DNA of 64,000 nucleotides from Neobacillus driksii. Lineage in GTDB: Bacteria > Bacillota > Bacilli > Bacillales > Cytobacillaceae. Below the pieces are notes generated by a model. It ran no database searches, had not been told where the DNA came from, and worked only from the letters and a program-made list of their open reading frames with translations. This document shows, one piece after another, positions 8,778 through 17,100 of this stretch (its first letter is position 1; each line of letters begins with the position of its first letter). The stretch covers positions 122,437 to 186,436 of the forward strand of contig NZ_JACCBX010000006.1 in assembly GCF_013409995.1 (NCBI RefSeq). Direction: 5' to 3'. The translations under genes were made by a program, and so were the position numbers.

Positions 8778-8817
8778 AAGGATTAACTCAGCCGAGTATC
8801 AGTTCGAGTTAATCCTT
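8778..8817 (+). other. Strong hairpin without a T-tract
   Basis: A perfect 12-bp stem (AAGGATTAACTC/GAGTTAATCCTT) with a 16-base loop, directly after the ABM gene. Because no T-run follows, it may be a weak terminator or an RNA-processing site that separates the SDR gene from the operon. Confidence 0.5.
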
Positions 8818-8911
8818 AATTGGTCATGTAAATCGTTTATGCTTAGCGTCGGAATATAAACTAAAATTAGTTTCTATCATAATAAGTCAACCTAGCAAGG
8901 AAGGGATATAA

Positions 8912-9712
8912 GTGAATCTGGAATTAAAAAATAAAACTGCACTTGTGACAGGCGGTAGTAAAGGTATCGGGAGAGCCATTGCAATAGCGTTGGCGGAAGA
9001 AGGTGCGAATGTTATTATTTGTGCCCGTGAGGCAGTAGCTCTGAATGAAGCTGCGATGGATATTGAAAAAATTGGCGGGAGTGTGCTCGCTGTTCCAGCG
9101 GATTTAACAAAACAAGCCGATGTGGATAATCTTGTCTCTTTAGCGATTAAACGCTACAAAACAATTGATATTCTTGTTAATAATGCCGGTGTAGTCAATC
9201 GATTTGATGATTTCCATTCTTTAGAAATAGAGGACTGGCAGAAGCTTTTTGAAGTCAATCTTTTTGGCAGCGTACGAGTGACGAAGGCCGTTATCCCTTA
9301 TATGAAAAAGGTAAAATACGGACGAATTATCAATATTTCTTCTGAAAGTGCAGAGCAGCCGGATGCGTTTATACCACATTATAATGCTTCCAAAGCGGCA
9401 CTTAATAATTTTACGAAAAGCTTATCAAAGGCGTATGCTGCAGATGGAATTCTCGTTAATACGGTATCGCCGGCATTTATTATGACACCTATGCTGGAGA
9501 ACTTGTTAAAAGGTAACGCGGAAAAGCTGAATATAAGCTACGATGAAGCTATTCAACAATTTCTAAAGAAAAATCGTCCGCATGTTGAAGTGAAACGCCC
9601 AGGAACAGTTGAGGAAGTTGCATCTGCTGTTGTTTACCTTGCATCAAACAAGGCTTCTTTTATTAATGGGGTATACCTTCGAGTTGATGGTGGATCAGTT
9701 GCAAGTCTCTAA
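8912..9712 (+). CDS. SDR-family oxidoreductase (cluster A)
   Basis: A 266-residue classical short-chain dehydrogenase. It has the cofactor motif TGGSKGIG near residue 14, NNAG near residue 90, and the catalytic Ser...Tyr-x-x-x-Lys as ISSESAEQ and HYNASKA. The start is a GTG at 8912 behind GGAAGGGA (8899-8906). Classical SDRs of this size reduce 3-keto groups or oxidise secondary alcohols with NAD(P)H. It is on the same strand as the dehydrogenase/isomerase/carrier genes and probably serves the same sugar or polyol route, although the hairpin upstream may reduce its expression. The substrate is unknown. Confidence 0.88.
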   Translation: MNLELKNKTALVTGGSKGIGRAIAIALAEEGANVIICAREAVALNEAAMDIEKIGGSVLAVPADLTKQADVDNLVSLAIKRYKTIDILVNNAGVVNRFDDFHSLEIEDWQKLFEVNLFGSVRVTKAVIPYMKKVKYGRIINISSESAEQPDAFIPHYNASKAALNNFTKSLSKAYAADGILVNTVSPAFIMTPMLENLLKGNAEKLNISYDEAIQQFLKKNRPHVEVKRPGTVEEVASAVVYLASNKASFINGVYLRVDGGSVASL

Positions 9713-9838
9713 GATAAAAAGTTTCATTAGACCCTGCTGAAGAAGGAAGAGAAACGACAACTGTGGTGGAATAAAGCCGCCTAATAAACGTTTGGTGAAC
9801 ATTGTGTGACAATTGAAATATAGGGTTGCATTTTTGAC

Positions 9839-9852
9839 TGTAATCGATTACA
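9839..9852. promoter_or_regulatory. LacI-type operator, copy 5
   Basis: A perfect TGTAATCGATTACA in the 457-base gap between the SDR gene and the isomerase at 10170. It is the most upstream of three operator copies here. Apart from the operators and one promoter, I see nothing else in this gap. Confidence 0.75.
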
Positions 9853-9970
9853 CTTATTCATGTAAGGGATGCAAAAATCTTTGTTCTTTTCAGGTGATTG
9901 GTTGCTTTAAATAAAGCGAGAATAATTCATTGTTCCCTTTAGAAGGCAGTTGCTAATCTGTAAAGAAAAA

Positions 9971-9984
9971 TGTAATGGATTACA
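9971..9984. promoter_or_regulatory. LacI-type operator, copy 6
   Basis: TGTAATGGATTACA, the same one-base variant found inside the spacer of the 4765 promoter. Here it lies about 48 bases upstream of the extended -10 element at 10032. Confidence 0.75.
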
Positions 9985-10031
9985 TTATTAAGTGTTTAAT
10001 AGTTTGTTATTAAATGCAAAAAATAGCCTAG

Positions 10032-10040
10032 TGTTATAAT
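10032..10040 (+). promoter_or_regulatory. Extended -10 promoter of cluster B
   Basis: TG-T-TATAAT is a perfect extended -10 element, with no good -35 in front. Start of transcription is expected near 10047. Operator copies 6 and 7 lie on either side, so a tetrameric repressor could loop across the promoter. Confidence 0.6.
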
Positions 10041-10076
10041 TGTTAAAAAAAGAAAAGACATTTTTTTATCAAAAAA

Positions 10077-10090
10077 TGTAATCGATTACT
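10077..10090. promoter_or_regulatory. LacI-type operator, copy 7
   Basis: TGTAATCGATTACT, one mismatch at the last base of the palindrome. It lies about 30 bases after the expected transcription start of cluster B and about 80 bases before the isomerase start codon. Confidence 0.7.
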
Positions 10091-10169
10091 ATTCTCAGAG
10101 GTGTACTTGCTTCGACTTATCTACTATAAAATATGGCATACTAAATTCCAACATATTGGAGGTAATCGC

Positions 10170-10991
10170 ATGAAATTAGGATATCAAACAAATACATGGG
10201 GCGGCGTAGTTGGTCACCCAGCAGGTGTTACTTCTGTTAAGGATCTTTACTACCTTGCCAATGGATCAACAGAAGAAGCATTAAAGGATATAACAGAAGC
10301 AGGATATACTGGTTTTGAAATTTTTGACGGAAATCTTATGCAATATAAGGATAAAAAAGATGAGTTATTAAAATTAATGAATGATCATTCTTTAACTTTG
10401 GTAGGCGTATATACAGGCGGGAATTTTATTTTTCCTGATATTTTAGAAGAAGAGATATTGAAAATTGAAAGTGTAGCTGCATTCGCATCAGAAGTAGGTG
10501 CTCTGCATCTTGTTGTTGGCGGCGGAGCGGTGCGTACAAACGGAATCCTTGAAAGCGATTATACAGCTCTTGGTCATGCTCTTAATAAAGTAGTAGAAAT
10601 TGCTGAAAAATATAATCTTATTGCAAGTTATCACCCTCATTTGGGAACCAACGTTCAGGCTCCTGAACAGTTAGATAAATTAATGCCTTTAACAAAGATT
10701 AATCTTTGCCCAGATACAGCGCATATTGAAGCAGGTGGTGGAGATCCTGTTTCAGTTATCAAAAAATATGTAGATCGTATTAAATATGTACATTTTAAAG
10801 ATTATAAAAATGGAGAGTTTTTACCTTTAGGGGAAGGTCATCAAAAATTTGCTGAAATGATCAAAATATTAGAAGAAGCAAACTATGATGGCTGGATTAC
10901 AGTAGAGTTAGACAGCTATGCAGATCCCAAACAAGGGGCTAAAATCAGCCGCAGCTATTTAACTCAATTTGAAAAAGTAAATCAAGCTTAA
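10170..10991 (+). CDS. IolE/IolI-like TIM-barrel isomerase or dehydratase (cluster B)
   Basis: A 273-residue xylose-isomerase-like TIM-barrel protein. The YHPHLGT segment (from Y154), PDTAHIEAGGGDP (D182, H185), VHFKD and VELDS (E246) align best with inosose dehydratase IolE, which has YHHHMGT and DTGH at the same places, so the first metal position is His rather than the Glu of the cluster A protein. The ATG at 10170 follows TTGGAGG; an upstream in-frame ATG at 10101 would put the operator only 11 bases before the start of the gene and is unlikely. It is first in cluster B, followed by a Gfo/Idh/MocA dehydrogenase. It may act on a keto-inositol or keto-sugar; inosose itself is not proven because the other iol genes are absent. 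Confidence 0.85.
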   Translation: MKLGYQTNTWGGVVGHPAGVTSVKDLYYLANGSTEEALKDITEAGYTGFEIFDGNLMQYKDKKDELLKLMNDHSLTLVGVYTGGNFIFPDILEEEILKIESVAAFASEVGALHLVVGGGAVRTNGILESDYTALGHALNKVVEIAEKYNLIASYHPHLGTNVQAPEQLDKLMPLTKINLCPDTAHIEAGGGDPVSVIKKYVDRIKYVHFKDYKNGEFLPLGEGHQKFAEMIKILEEANYDGWITVELDSYADPKQGAKISRSYLTQFEKVNQA

Positions 10992-11121
10992 TATTAATAA
11001 TTAATGTCGTGATACAGAATTATAAGACAGCTAAATAAAACTTAGAGAAAATTAGTCGCAGAAACATACCATTTCTGCAGCACTATTATAAAAATTTTAT
11101 TAATCTAGGGAGGAACTTAAA

Positions 11122-12309
11122 ATGAAAAAATTAAACGTAGGTATGATTGGCGGAGGCTTTATGGGGAAAGCGCATTCTCTTGCATATGCAGGAATGCCAA
11201 TGTTTTTCTGGCCAGCACCAGCAATCCCTCACCGTCATACAGTAGTAGATGTTAACGAACAATTAGCAAAAGACGCAGCAGCAAGATTAGGATTTGACAA
11301 TTATTCGACAGATTGGAGAGCTGTCGTTAACGATCCGGAAATTGATGTTATTGATATTGTTACTCCAAATAATACGCATGCTGAAATTGCAATTGCAGCA
11401 GCAAAAGCAGGTAAACATATTATCTGCGAAAAACCATTGGCATTAGGTGCTGAACAAGCGAAGGAAATGTTAGAAGCAGTAAAAGCAGCAGGTGTAAAAC
11501 ATGCAGTTGCCTTCAACTACAGAAGAACACCGGCGGTTGCGCTTGCGAAAAAATATATTGAAGAAGGAAGAATTGGAAAAGTTCTAAGCTTCCGTGGAAC
11601 GTATTTACAAGACTGGTCTGCTGATCCAAATTCACCATTATCATGGCGCTTCCAAAAGAAAATCGCTGGTTCTGGTGCTCTAGGCGATATCGGAACACAC
11701 GTAGTTGATTTTGCCCGTTACCTTGTTGGTGAAATTACAGATGTAAATGCGATGACAAGAACATGGATTCCAGAAAGACCAGTTCAAACTGGCGGTATTG
11801 ATAAACTAGGTACAGTGAAAAACGGTGGAAATGATGTACCAAAAGCGGCAGTCGATGTAGACGATGAAGTGATTACCATGGTTAAGTTTGATAATGGTGC
11901 TATTGGAACGATTGAAGCAACACGTAATGCATGGGGGCGTAACAACTTCCTAACCTTTGAAATTCACGGTGAAAAAGGTTCTCTATACTTTAACTATGAG
12001 CGCCGTGACGAGCTTCAAGTTTGCTTCGCTGATGATCCAAGCGATGCAAAAGGCTTCAGAACGGTTTATACAGGACCTGCCACTCCTTATGGTGAAGGAT
12101 TATGGCCAATCCCTGCTCTAGGTATTGGTTACGGTGAAACAAAAATCATTGAAACATATGATTTGTTTAAAGCAATTGCTGAAGATACAGAGTTTTCACC
12201 AAACTTCAATGATGGCTACCAAATTGAATTAATTGCAGATGCAATCCTTGAATCAGCTGAAAAAGGTCAATGGGTAAATATTGAAAAAACAGCAGTAACT
12301 GCAAAATAA
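11122..12309 (+). CDS. Gfo/Idh/MocA-family NAD(P)-dependent oxidoreductase (cluster B)
   Basis: A 395-residue dehydrogenase. It has the Rossmann motif GGGFMG at about residues 10-15, the conserved lysine in CEKP, and the DxxxH pair in LGDIGTHVVDF. It is a paralogue of the protein encoded at 4932; both have an F/Y-L-Q-D-W segment before the active site. GGGAGGAAC precedes the ATG. It follows the IolE-like gene by 130 bases and ends at a strong terminator, so clusters A and B mirror each other with the gene order swapped. The substrate is unknown; the family oxidises sugar or inositol hydroxyls. Confidence 0.9.
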   Translation: MKKLNVGMIGGGFMGKAHSLAYAGMPMFFWPAPAIPHRHTVVDVNEQLAKDAAARLGFDNYSTDWRAVVNDPEIDVIDIVTPNNTHAEIAIAAAKAGKHIICEKPLALGAEQAKEMLEAVKAAGVKHAVAFNYRRTPAVALAKKYIEEGRIGKVLSFRGTYLQDWSADPNSPLSWRFQKKIAGSGALGDIGTHVVDFARYLVGEITDVNAMTRTWIPERPVQTGGIDKLGTVKNGGNDVPKAAVDVDDEVITMVKFDNGAIGTIEATRNAWGRNNFLTFEIHGEKGSLYFNYERRDELQVCFADDPSDAKGFRTVYTGPATPYGEGLWPIPALGIGYGETKIIETYDLFKAIAEDTEFSPNFNDGYQIELIADAILESAEKGQWVNIEKTAVTAK

Positions 12310-12317
12310 AATATATG

Positions 12318-12349
12318 AAAAGAGGCTTCTCAATTGAGGAGCCTCTTTT
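12318..12349 (+). terminator. Rho-independent terminator of cluster B
   Basis: A 14-bp stem (AAAAGAGGCTTCTC/GAGGAGCCTCTTTT, one G-U pair) with an AATT loop, ending in TTTT. It lies 9 bases after the dehydrogenase stop codon. Confidence 0.9.
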
Positions 12350-12428
12350 GTAGAAATAAATAAAGAATCTTATAAATTAGGTACTTTTTAGGGTAAGAAA
12401 ATCACAAATATAAAGGGGAAGAGAGTGA

Positions 12429-13421
12429 ATGGTTATGGAAGAAAAATGGTTAGTTGGTGTTGATATAGGTGGTACGACAATTAAAATCGCATTTATCAGT
12501 TTTAATGGCGATATCCTTTATAGCTGGGAAATCGATACTGACAAAAGAGATAGCGGCCGACATATCCCCACTTCTATTACAAGATCGATAGATCAAAAGT
12601 TAACAGAATTAAATCAAACCAAAAACCGACTAATCGGTATCGGAATTGGAGCCCCGGGTCCTGTTAATGCGGAGGACGGTTCCATTGAAGTGGCTGTTAA
12701 CTTGGGCTGGGAGCACTTCCCTTTACAAGCTATTCTCGAGCGGGAAACATCGTTGCCGGTAGTTGTTGACAATGATGCTAATATTGCAGCAATAGGTGAA
12801 ATGTGGAAAGGTGCTGGCAAAGGGGCTAAAAACTTAATCTGTGTAACATTAGGAACGGGTGTTGGAGGCGGAATTATCGTTAATGGAGAGATTGTGCATG
12901 GTGTAAATGGAGCCGGTGGTGAAATTGGTCATATGACATCTGTTCCTAAAAACGGTTCACCGTGTAATTGCGGGAAATCGGGATGTTTGGAAACTGTAGC
13001 ATCCGCAACAGGCATTGTCCGCTTAGCAATAGAGGAGTTAACTTCTGCCAATTTTATAAGTCCATTACGAGATTATTATGAGAATCATCGAACGATAACT
13101 GCAAAACAAGTTTTTGATGCTGCTAACGAAGAGGATGAATTCGCCAAGCGAGTCATTCATCAGGTTGCCTATCATTTAGGATTGGCTCTGGCGAATTTAG
13201 CTAATGGCTTGAATCCTGAAAAAATTGTCATTGGAGGCGGTGTTTCGAAAGCGGGTGACACATTGTTGGGACTTTTAAAAGAGGAATTTGTTTTATTTGC
13301 GTTTCCGAGAGTGGCACAAGGTGTAGAGATTGTTATTGCCACACTAGGCAATAATGCAGGGGTGATTGGGGGAGCATGGTTGGCAAAAGAAAAACTATTT
13401 AATACGTCTAAACTCCAATAA
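12429..13421 (+). CDS. ROK-family sugar kinase (glucokinase-like)
   Basis: A 330-residue kinase with the ATP-binding DIGGT motif (D12-T16), the second phosphate loop in VTLGTGVGGG, and the ROK zinc site CNCGKSGCLE (C179, C181, C186). Length and motifs fit a glucokinase-type ROK enzyme rather than a ROK repressor, because there is no N-terminal helix-turn-helix. ATGs at 12429 and 12435 are both possible; GGGGAAGAGAG lies upstream. It stands behind the cluster B terminator with its own terminator at 13505, and may phosphorylate the free sugar released by clusters A and B. I see no operator in front of it. Confidence 0.88.
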   Translation: MVMEEKWLVGVDIGGTTIKIAFISFNGDILYSWEIDTDKRDSGRHIPTSITRSIDQKLTELNQTKNRLIGIGIGAPGPVNAEDGSIEVAVNLGWEHFPLQAILERETSLPVVVDNDANIAAIGEMWKGAGKGAKNLICVTLGTGVGGGIIVNGEIVHGVNGAGGEIGHMTSVPKNGSPCNCGKSGCLETVASATGIVRLAIEELTSANFISPLRDYYENHRTITAKQVFDAANEEDEFAKRVIHQVAYHLGLALANLANGLNPEKIVIGGGVSKAGDTLLGLLKEEFVLFAFPRVAQGVEIVIATLGNNAGVIGGAWLAKEKLFNTSKLQ

Positions 13422-13504
13422 TGTGCAAGGATTAGTCGGAATAAATAGGGGGTAGTTTTATTGAAATCAAATGAACAAACCCCTTAAAACATATGAAAAT
13501 AGTA

Positions 13505-13537
13505 AATCGGCTCTAGTTTTTGGAGCTGATTTTTTTG
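13505..13537 (+). terminator. Rho-independent terminator of the ROK kinase gene
   Basis: ATCGGCTC pairs with GAGCTGAT (one G-U pair), followed by seven T. Confidence 0.8.
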
Positions 13538-13558
13538 AAAATAATAAAAAATTAATAA

Positions 13559-13587
13559 TTGATATTGAAAAATTTATAATTTATTAT
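13559..13587 (+). promoter_or_regulatory. Sigma-A-like promoter of the Lrp/M20/M28 operon
   Basis: TTGATA (13559-13564), 17 bases, TATTAT (13582-13587), in an AT-rich region just upstream of the ribosome binding site at 13615. Confidence 0.5.
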
Positions 13588-13661
13588 GTAATTAAATGAA
13601 AATTTTGAATTTTTAAAGGAGGCTGAGTTCCATTAAAAAGGTTGAAGAAGCCCCACTGAAT

Positions 13662-14120
13662 TTGGATGAACTAGATTTCGACATCATTAAAAGGTTACAA
13701 ACGGATGGTAGAACTTCCTATACTGACATTTCAGAGGAACTAGGTGTTACTGTCGGGACCGTAAGAAACAGAGTTCAAAGACTGATAGAAAACCAAATTC
13801 TTAAAATTGTAGGTGTAGTCAATCCGTTTAAGACAGGAAGTCCTAGTGTGACCATCTTTGGAATGAAGGTGCGTCATCAGAAATTAGACCATGTTATAAA
13901 AAAACTAGTTGCGATTCCAGAGGTCCGCTTTGTAGCCGCCGCAACGGGTGTCTATGACTTATATGTGGAAGTAATTACGTCCTCGAATGAGGAACTTTAT
14001 CGGGTTATGAAGAATGGCATTAGCGCAATCGATGGTATTGAATCGATAGAGTCTTCGTTGATTTTGGAAATCTTTAAGCAGAGCTATGATTGGGATGTTG
14101 GTTCACAATCTTCTCAATAA
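13662..14120 (+). CDS. Lrp/AsnC-family transcriptional regulator
   Basis: A protein of about 152 residues with an N-terminal helix-turn-helix (TDISEELGVTVGTVRNRVQRL) and a C-terminal RAM ligand-binding domain (VRFVAAATGVYDLYVEV). The start is uncertain. A TTG at 13662 gives a family-like N terminus (MDELDFDIIKRL) but has no clear ribosome binding site. The strong AAAGGAGG at 13615-13622 instead points to an in-frame ATT at 13632, 9 bases away, giving ten more residues; no ATG or GTG lies between. The gene heads an operon with an M20 hydrolase and an M28 peptidase, so it may sense an amino acid or small amide released by them. Confidence 0.88.
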   Translation: MDELDFDIIKRLQTDGRTSYTDISEELGVTVGTVRNRVQRLIENQILKIVGVVNPFKTGSPSVTIFGMKVRHQKLDHVIKKLVAIPEVRFVAAATGVYDLYVEVITSSNEELYRVMKNGISAIDGIESIESSLILEIFKQSYDWDVGSQSSQ

Positions 14121-14145
14121 ATTAGAATCAGAAAAGGGGGCTACT

Positions 14146-15288
14146 ATGAACGAGCTCGTCGAAATTCTAAAGGAAAATCAAGCAGAGATGCTTGAGACAT
14201 TAAAACAAATAGTAGAAAAAGAATCACCTACTCGTGATAAAGAATTAGCTGATGAACTGGCGATTTTCATTGCTGACTTATTTGAAGAATTAACTTCTGG
14301 GAAATCATCCATTATTCAAAATGAGCTTTTTGGTAATCATGTCAGAGGGGAATTTGGACATGGCGACGAACAAATTCTGCTCCTGGCACATTATGATACA
14401 GTTTGGCAAAAAGGGGATATTTTGGAAAAAATTCCTTTTAAAACTGAAGGAGATATTGCCTATGGACCGGGAGTCTTTGATATGAAAGGCGGTATTGTCC
14501 AGGGGGTATATGCACTGCAAGCACTAAAAGATACAAATGCAAAATTAAACAAAAAGGTCGTTTTTCTATGTACATCTGATGAAGAGTTGGGAAGCCCATC
14601 CTCTCAAAAACTAATAGAAGAAGAAGCAAAAAAAAGTAAATACGTGTTGGTATTAGAACCAGCAATATCGAGGCAAGGCGCATTAAAGACTGCTAGAAAA
14701 GGTGTAGGAATATTCAAACTAAATGTTAAAGGTAAAGCAGCTCATGCCGGAGTGGAACCTGAAAAAGGAATAAGCGCTATTCTTGAATTAAGCAAACAAG
14801 TAACTTATTTACATGAATTAACTGATTATAGCAAAGGAACCACCGTCAATGTAGGTAAAATCACAGGTGGAACAACCGTGAATGTGATTGCAGCAGAAGC
14901 GGAAGCAGATATCGATTTACGTGTAAAAACGAAAGCAGAATTTGACCGGATCATACCAATCATCAAAAATTTGAAGCCAAGTATGGCTGGTGTAGAAGTT
15001 AGAGTAGCCGGCGGTATTAATCGACCTCCATTTGAACGAACAGATCAAGTTATTTCACTTTTTAACATGGCAAAGAAAGTGGCCAAGGAAAATCTGGGTT
15101 TTAAATTGGAAGAGAAAGAAACAGGTGGAGGAAGTGACGGGAACTTTACAGCACCATTTGCTCCAACCCTGGATGGTTTAGGTGCAGTTGGTGACGGGGC
15201 ACATGCTCTTAATGAACATCTCATTATTTCTCAAATGCCGAAAAGAAGTGCATTATTAGCTTTGTTGATTAAGGAGTTAGCAAATTAA
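14146..15288 (+). CDS. M20-family metallopeptidase, carboxypeptidase G2-like
   Basis: A 380-residue cytosolic zinc hydrolase. The metal and catalytic residues are visible: H82/D84 (LAHYDTV), D112 (GPGVFDMKGG), E146-E147 (DEELG) and a C-terminal His in GDGAHALNEH. The GPGVFDMKGG form is typical of glutamate carboxypeptidase G2 and its relatives, which cleave C-terminal glutamate or acyl groups from amides. The ATG at 14146 is preferred because it follows GAAAAGGGGG; the open frame extends 20 codons upstream, overlapping the Lrp gene. It is co-transcribed with the M28 peptidase 15 bases after its stop. Confidence 0.87.
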   Translation: MNELVEILKENQAEMLETLKQIVEKESPTRDKELADELAIFIADLFEELTSGKSSIIQNELFGNHVRGEFGHGDEQILLLAHYDTVWQKGDILEKIPFKTEGDIAYGPGVFDMKGGIVQGVYALQALKDTNAKLNKKVVFLCTSDEELGSPSSQKLIEEEAKKSKYVLVLEPAISRQGALKTARKGVGIFKLNVKGKAAHAGVEPEKGISAILELSKQVTYLHELTDYSKGTTVNVGKITGGTTVNVIAAEAEADIDLRVKTKAEFDRIIPIIKNLKPSMAGVEVRVAGGINRPPFERTDQVISLFNMAKKVAKENLGFKLEEKETGGGSDGNFTAPFAPTLDGLGAVGDGAHALNEHLIISQMPKRSALLALLIKELAN

Positions 15289-15306
15289 CCAATAGGGGGA
15301 TTTTTG

Positions 15307-17052
15307 ATGAAGGTCAATTTAGAATCTATTAAAAGCCAAATGCTTGGGGAAGTAAATCAGGATCTATTAATGGAATATACTCAAAACGTTGCTTCAGAAA
15401 TTCGTCTATCAGGAACGGAGGAAGAGCTCCGTGCCTTTTATTATGCAAAATCAAAGCTTGAAGAATTTGGCTTAACAACAGAGTTAACATTTAATGATGC
15501 CTACATTAGTCTTCCAGGAAAAACGGAGCTAAAGGTTAACGGTCAAAGCTTTCCTGCCATTACTCATTCAATGGCCGTTTCTACGGATGAAACAGGGTTA
15601 GAAGGGGAAATTGTGTATTCAGGTAAGTCAGTAAGTGTAGACTATCAAAAAAATCCAGTTAGCGGAAAAATAGTCCTGCTAGATGGTCTCGCTATTCCAG
15701 GAGCGGTACTTCAAGCTCAGCAAGCAGGAGCAAAAGCAATTATCTTTATAAATGCTGAATATACGCATGAAATGATCGTTTCACCAGTATGGGGAAACCC
15801 AACACCTCATACTTATGACAATTTGCCAAAGATTCCAGTTGTATCGGTCAATTTTCATGATGGACAAAAGATGAAAAGCAATGTAAAAAATCACACCAAT
15901 TGTCAAGGATGGCTAAAAACTAAGGTTGATACAGGATGGAGAAAAATTCCCACTTTAACTGCTGAGATTCCAAGTAATGACGAGAATGATCAGTTTGTAT
16001 TATTTAGCGGCCATATTGATTCATGGCATTATGGGGTAATGGATAATGGAACAGCAAATGCAACGATGTTGGAAGTTGCACGAATACTTGCCCTAAATAA
16101 AGACAATCTTCGTCGCAGCTTAAAGCTTGCCTTCTGGTCAGGCCACTCGCATGGCCGTTATGCAGGTTCTGCTTTGTATTGTGATGAACATTGGGAAGAC
16201 CTTCACGAAAATTGTGTTCTTCATATTAATATTGATTCAGTTGGCGGCAAAGGAGCAACGATATTAACAGAGGCTAATTGTATGGCTGAGACTAGGGATC
16301 TTGCTAAACGATCAATTAAGGAACTAACCGGAGATGAGTTTGAAGGATCACGATTTGGCAGAGCAGGGGATCAATCCTTCTGGGGGCCTGGTGTTCCGTC
16401 ACTTTTTATGGGGTTATCTGAACAGCCTCAGTCCAATAATCCAGCATCAGAAGCGTTTTCTCAATTATTTGGAGCAGGAAAAGCCGGCGGATTTGGCTGG
16501 TGGTGGCATACAACAGAAGATACACTTGACAAGATTTCTCCAGAAAATCTTGCCCGTGATTGCAAAATTTATTTATCTATCGTGTATGAAGCATGTACTA
16601 ATAAGATTTTGCCCATTAACCAATTGGCAGCGGTCGAAGAATTGGAAACATGCCTGAAGGACTATCAAAGCAAAACAAATGGCCACCTGAATTTTAGTAT
16701 TACAAATAACCGGATCGAGGAATTGAAAGATAACTTAACACAGTTTGGCAGTTTGCTAGCGACACATACAGACCCACAAGTTACTCATGCTAACAAAACA
16801 TTAAAACAACTTTCCAATATTTTAGTTCCCCTTAATTATGTAAAAGGGGACATATTCAACCATGATACAGCATTAAAGCAGCCTCCAATCCCGTTACTAG
16901 CGAATTGTGAGAAATTAGCAGACTTGGAGGTAGGAAGTCATCAATATCATTTAGTTCTAACCGAATTAAAACGCAATCTCAATAAAGTAAACTTTGCCCT
17001 ATTAGAAGCAATCCGGACCATTAACCTCGCCGTTGAGCAAATAAATAACTAA
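15307..17052 (+). CDS. M28-family peptidase with PA domain, altered active site (paralogue 1)
   Basis: A 581-residue protein with no signal peptide. A PA-like insert lies around residues 95-190 (GKIVLLDGLAIPGAV, AKAIIFINA), followed by the M28 fold: H236 and D238 (HIDSW), D246 (MDNGTAN), D310 (NIDSVGG) and H401 (WWWHTTEDT). The canonical catalytic Glu-Glu pair expected 34-35 residues after the bridging Asp is missing; the sequence there is SGHSHGRYAGS, giving H280-S281. A C-terminal helical region of about 130 residues follows. The paralogue at 31914 has the same substitution and C-terminal region, so this is a subfamily feature. An in-frame TTG directly precedes the ATG at 15307; GGGGG lies upstream. 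It may be a peptidase/amidase with changed chemistry or a binding protein. Confidence 0.85.
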   Translation: MKVNLESIKSQMLGEVNQDLLMEYTQNVASEIRLSGTEEELRAFYYAKSKLEEFGLTTELTFNDAYISLPGKTELKVNGQSFPAITHSMAVSTDETGLEGEIVYSGKSVSVDYQKNPVSGKIVLLDGLAIPGAVLQAQQAGAKAIIFINAEYTHEMIVSPVWGNPTPHTYDNLPKIPVVSVNFHDGQKMKSNVKNHTNCQGWLKTKVDTGWRKIPTLTAEIPSNDENDQFVLFSGHIDSWHYGVMDNGTANATMLEVARILALNKDNLRRSLKLAFWSGHSHGRYAGSALYCDEHWEDLHENCVLHINIDSVGGKGATILTEANCMAETRDLAKRSIKELTGDEFEGSRFGRAGDQSFWGPGVPSLFMGLSEQPQSNNPASEAFSQLFGAGKAGGFGWWWHTTEDTLDKISPENLARDCKIYLSIVYEACTNKILPINQLAAVEELETCLKDYQSKTNGHLNFSITNNRIEELKDNLTQFGSLLATHTDPQVTHANKTLKQLSNILVPLNYVKGDIFNHDTALKQPPIPLLANCEKLADLEVGSHQYHLVLTELKRNLNKVNFALLEAIRTINLAVEQINN

Positions 17053-17064
17053 ATATTGTATAAA

Positions 17065-17100
17065 AAAAAGGGAGAATGGTCGATCCATTTCTCCCTTTTT
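17065..17100. terminator. Bidirectional terminator between convergent genes
   Basis: AAAAAGGGAGAA-TGG pairs with CCATTTCTCCCTTTTT with a one-base bulge. T-runs lie on both strands, serving the M28 gene (+) and the MFS gene (-). Confidence 0.85.

Noticed and set aside
10170..12309. Standard myo-inositol (iol) operon
   Set aside because: IolE-like and Gfo/Idh-like genes are present but iolB, iolC, iolD, iolA and iolJ are absent, so inositol as substrate is unproven.
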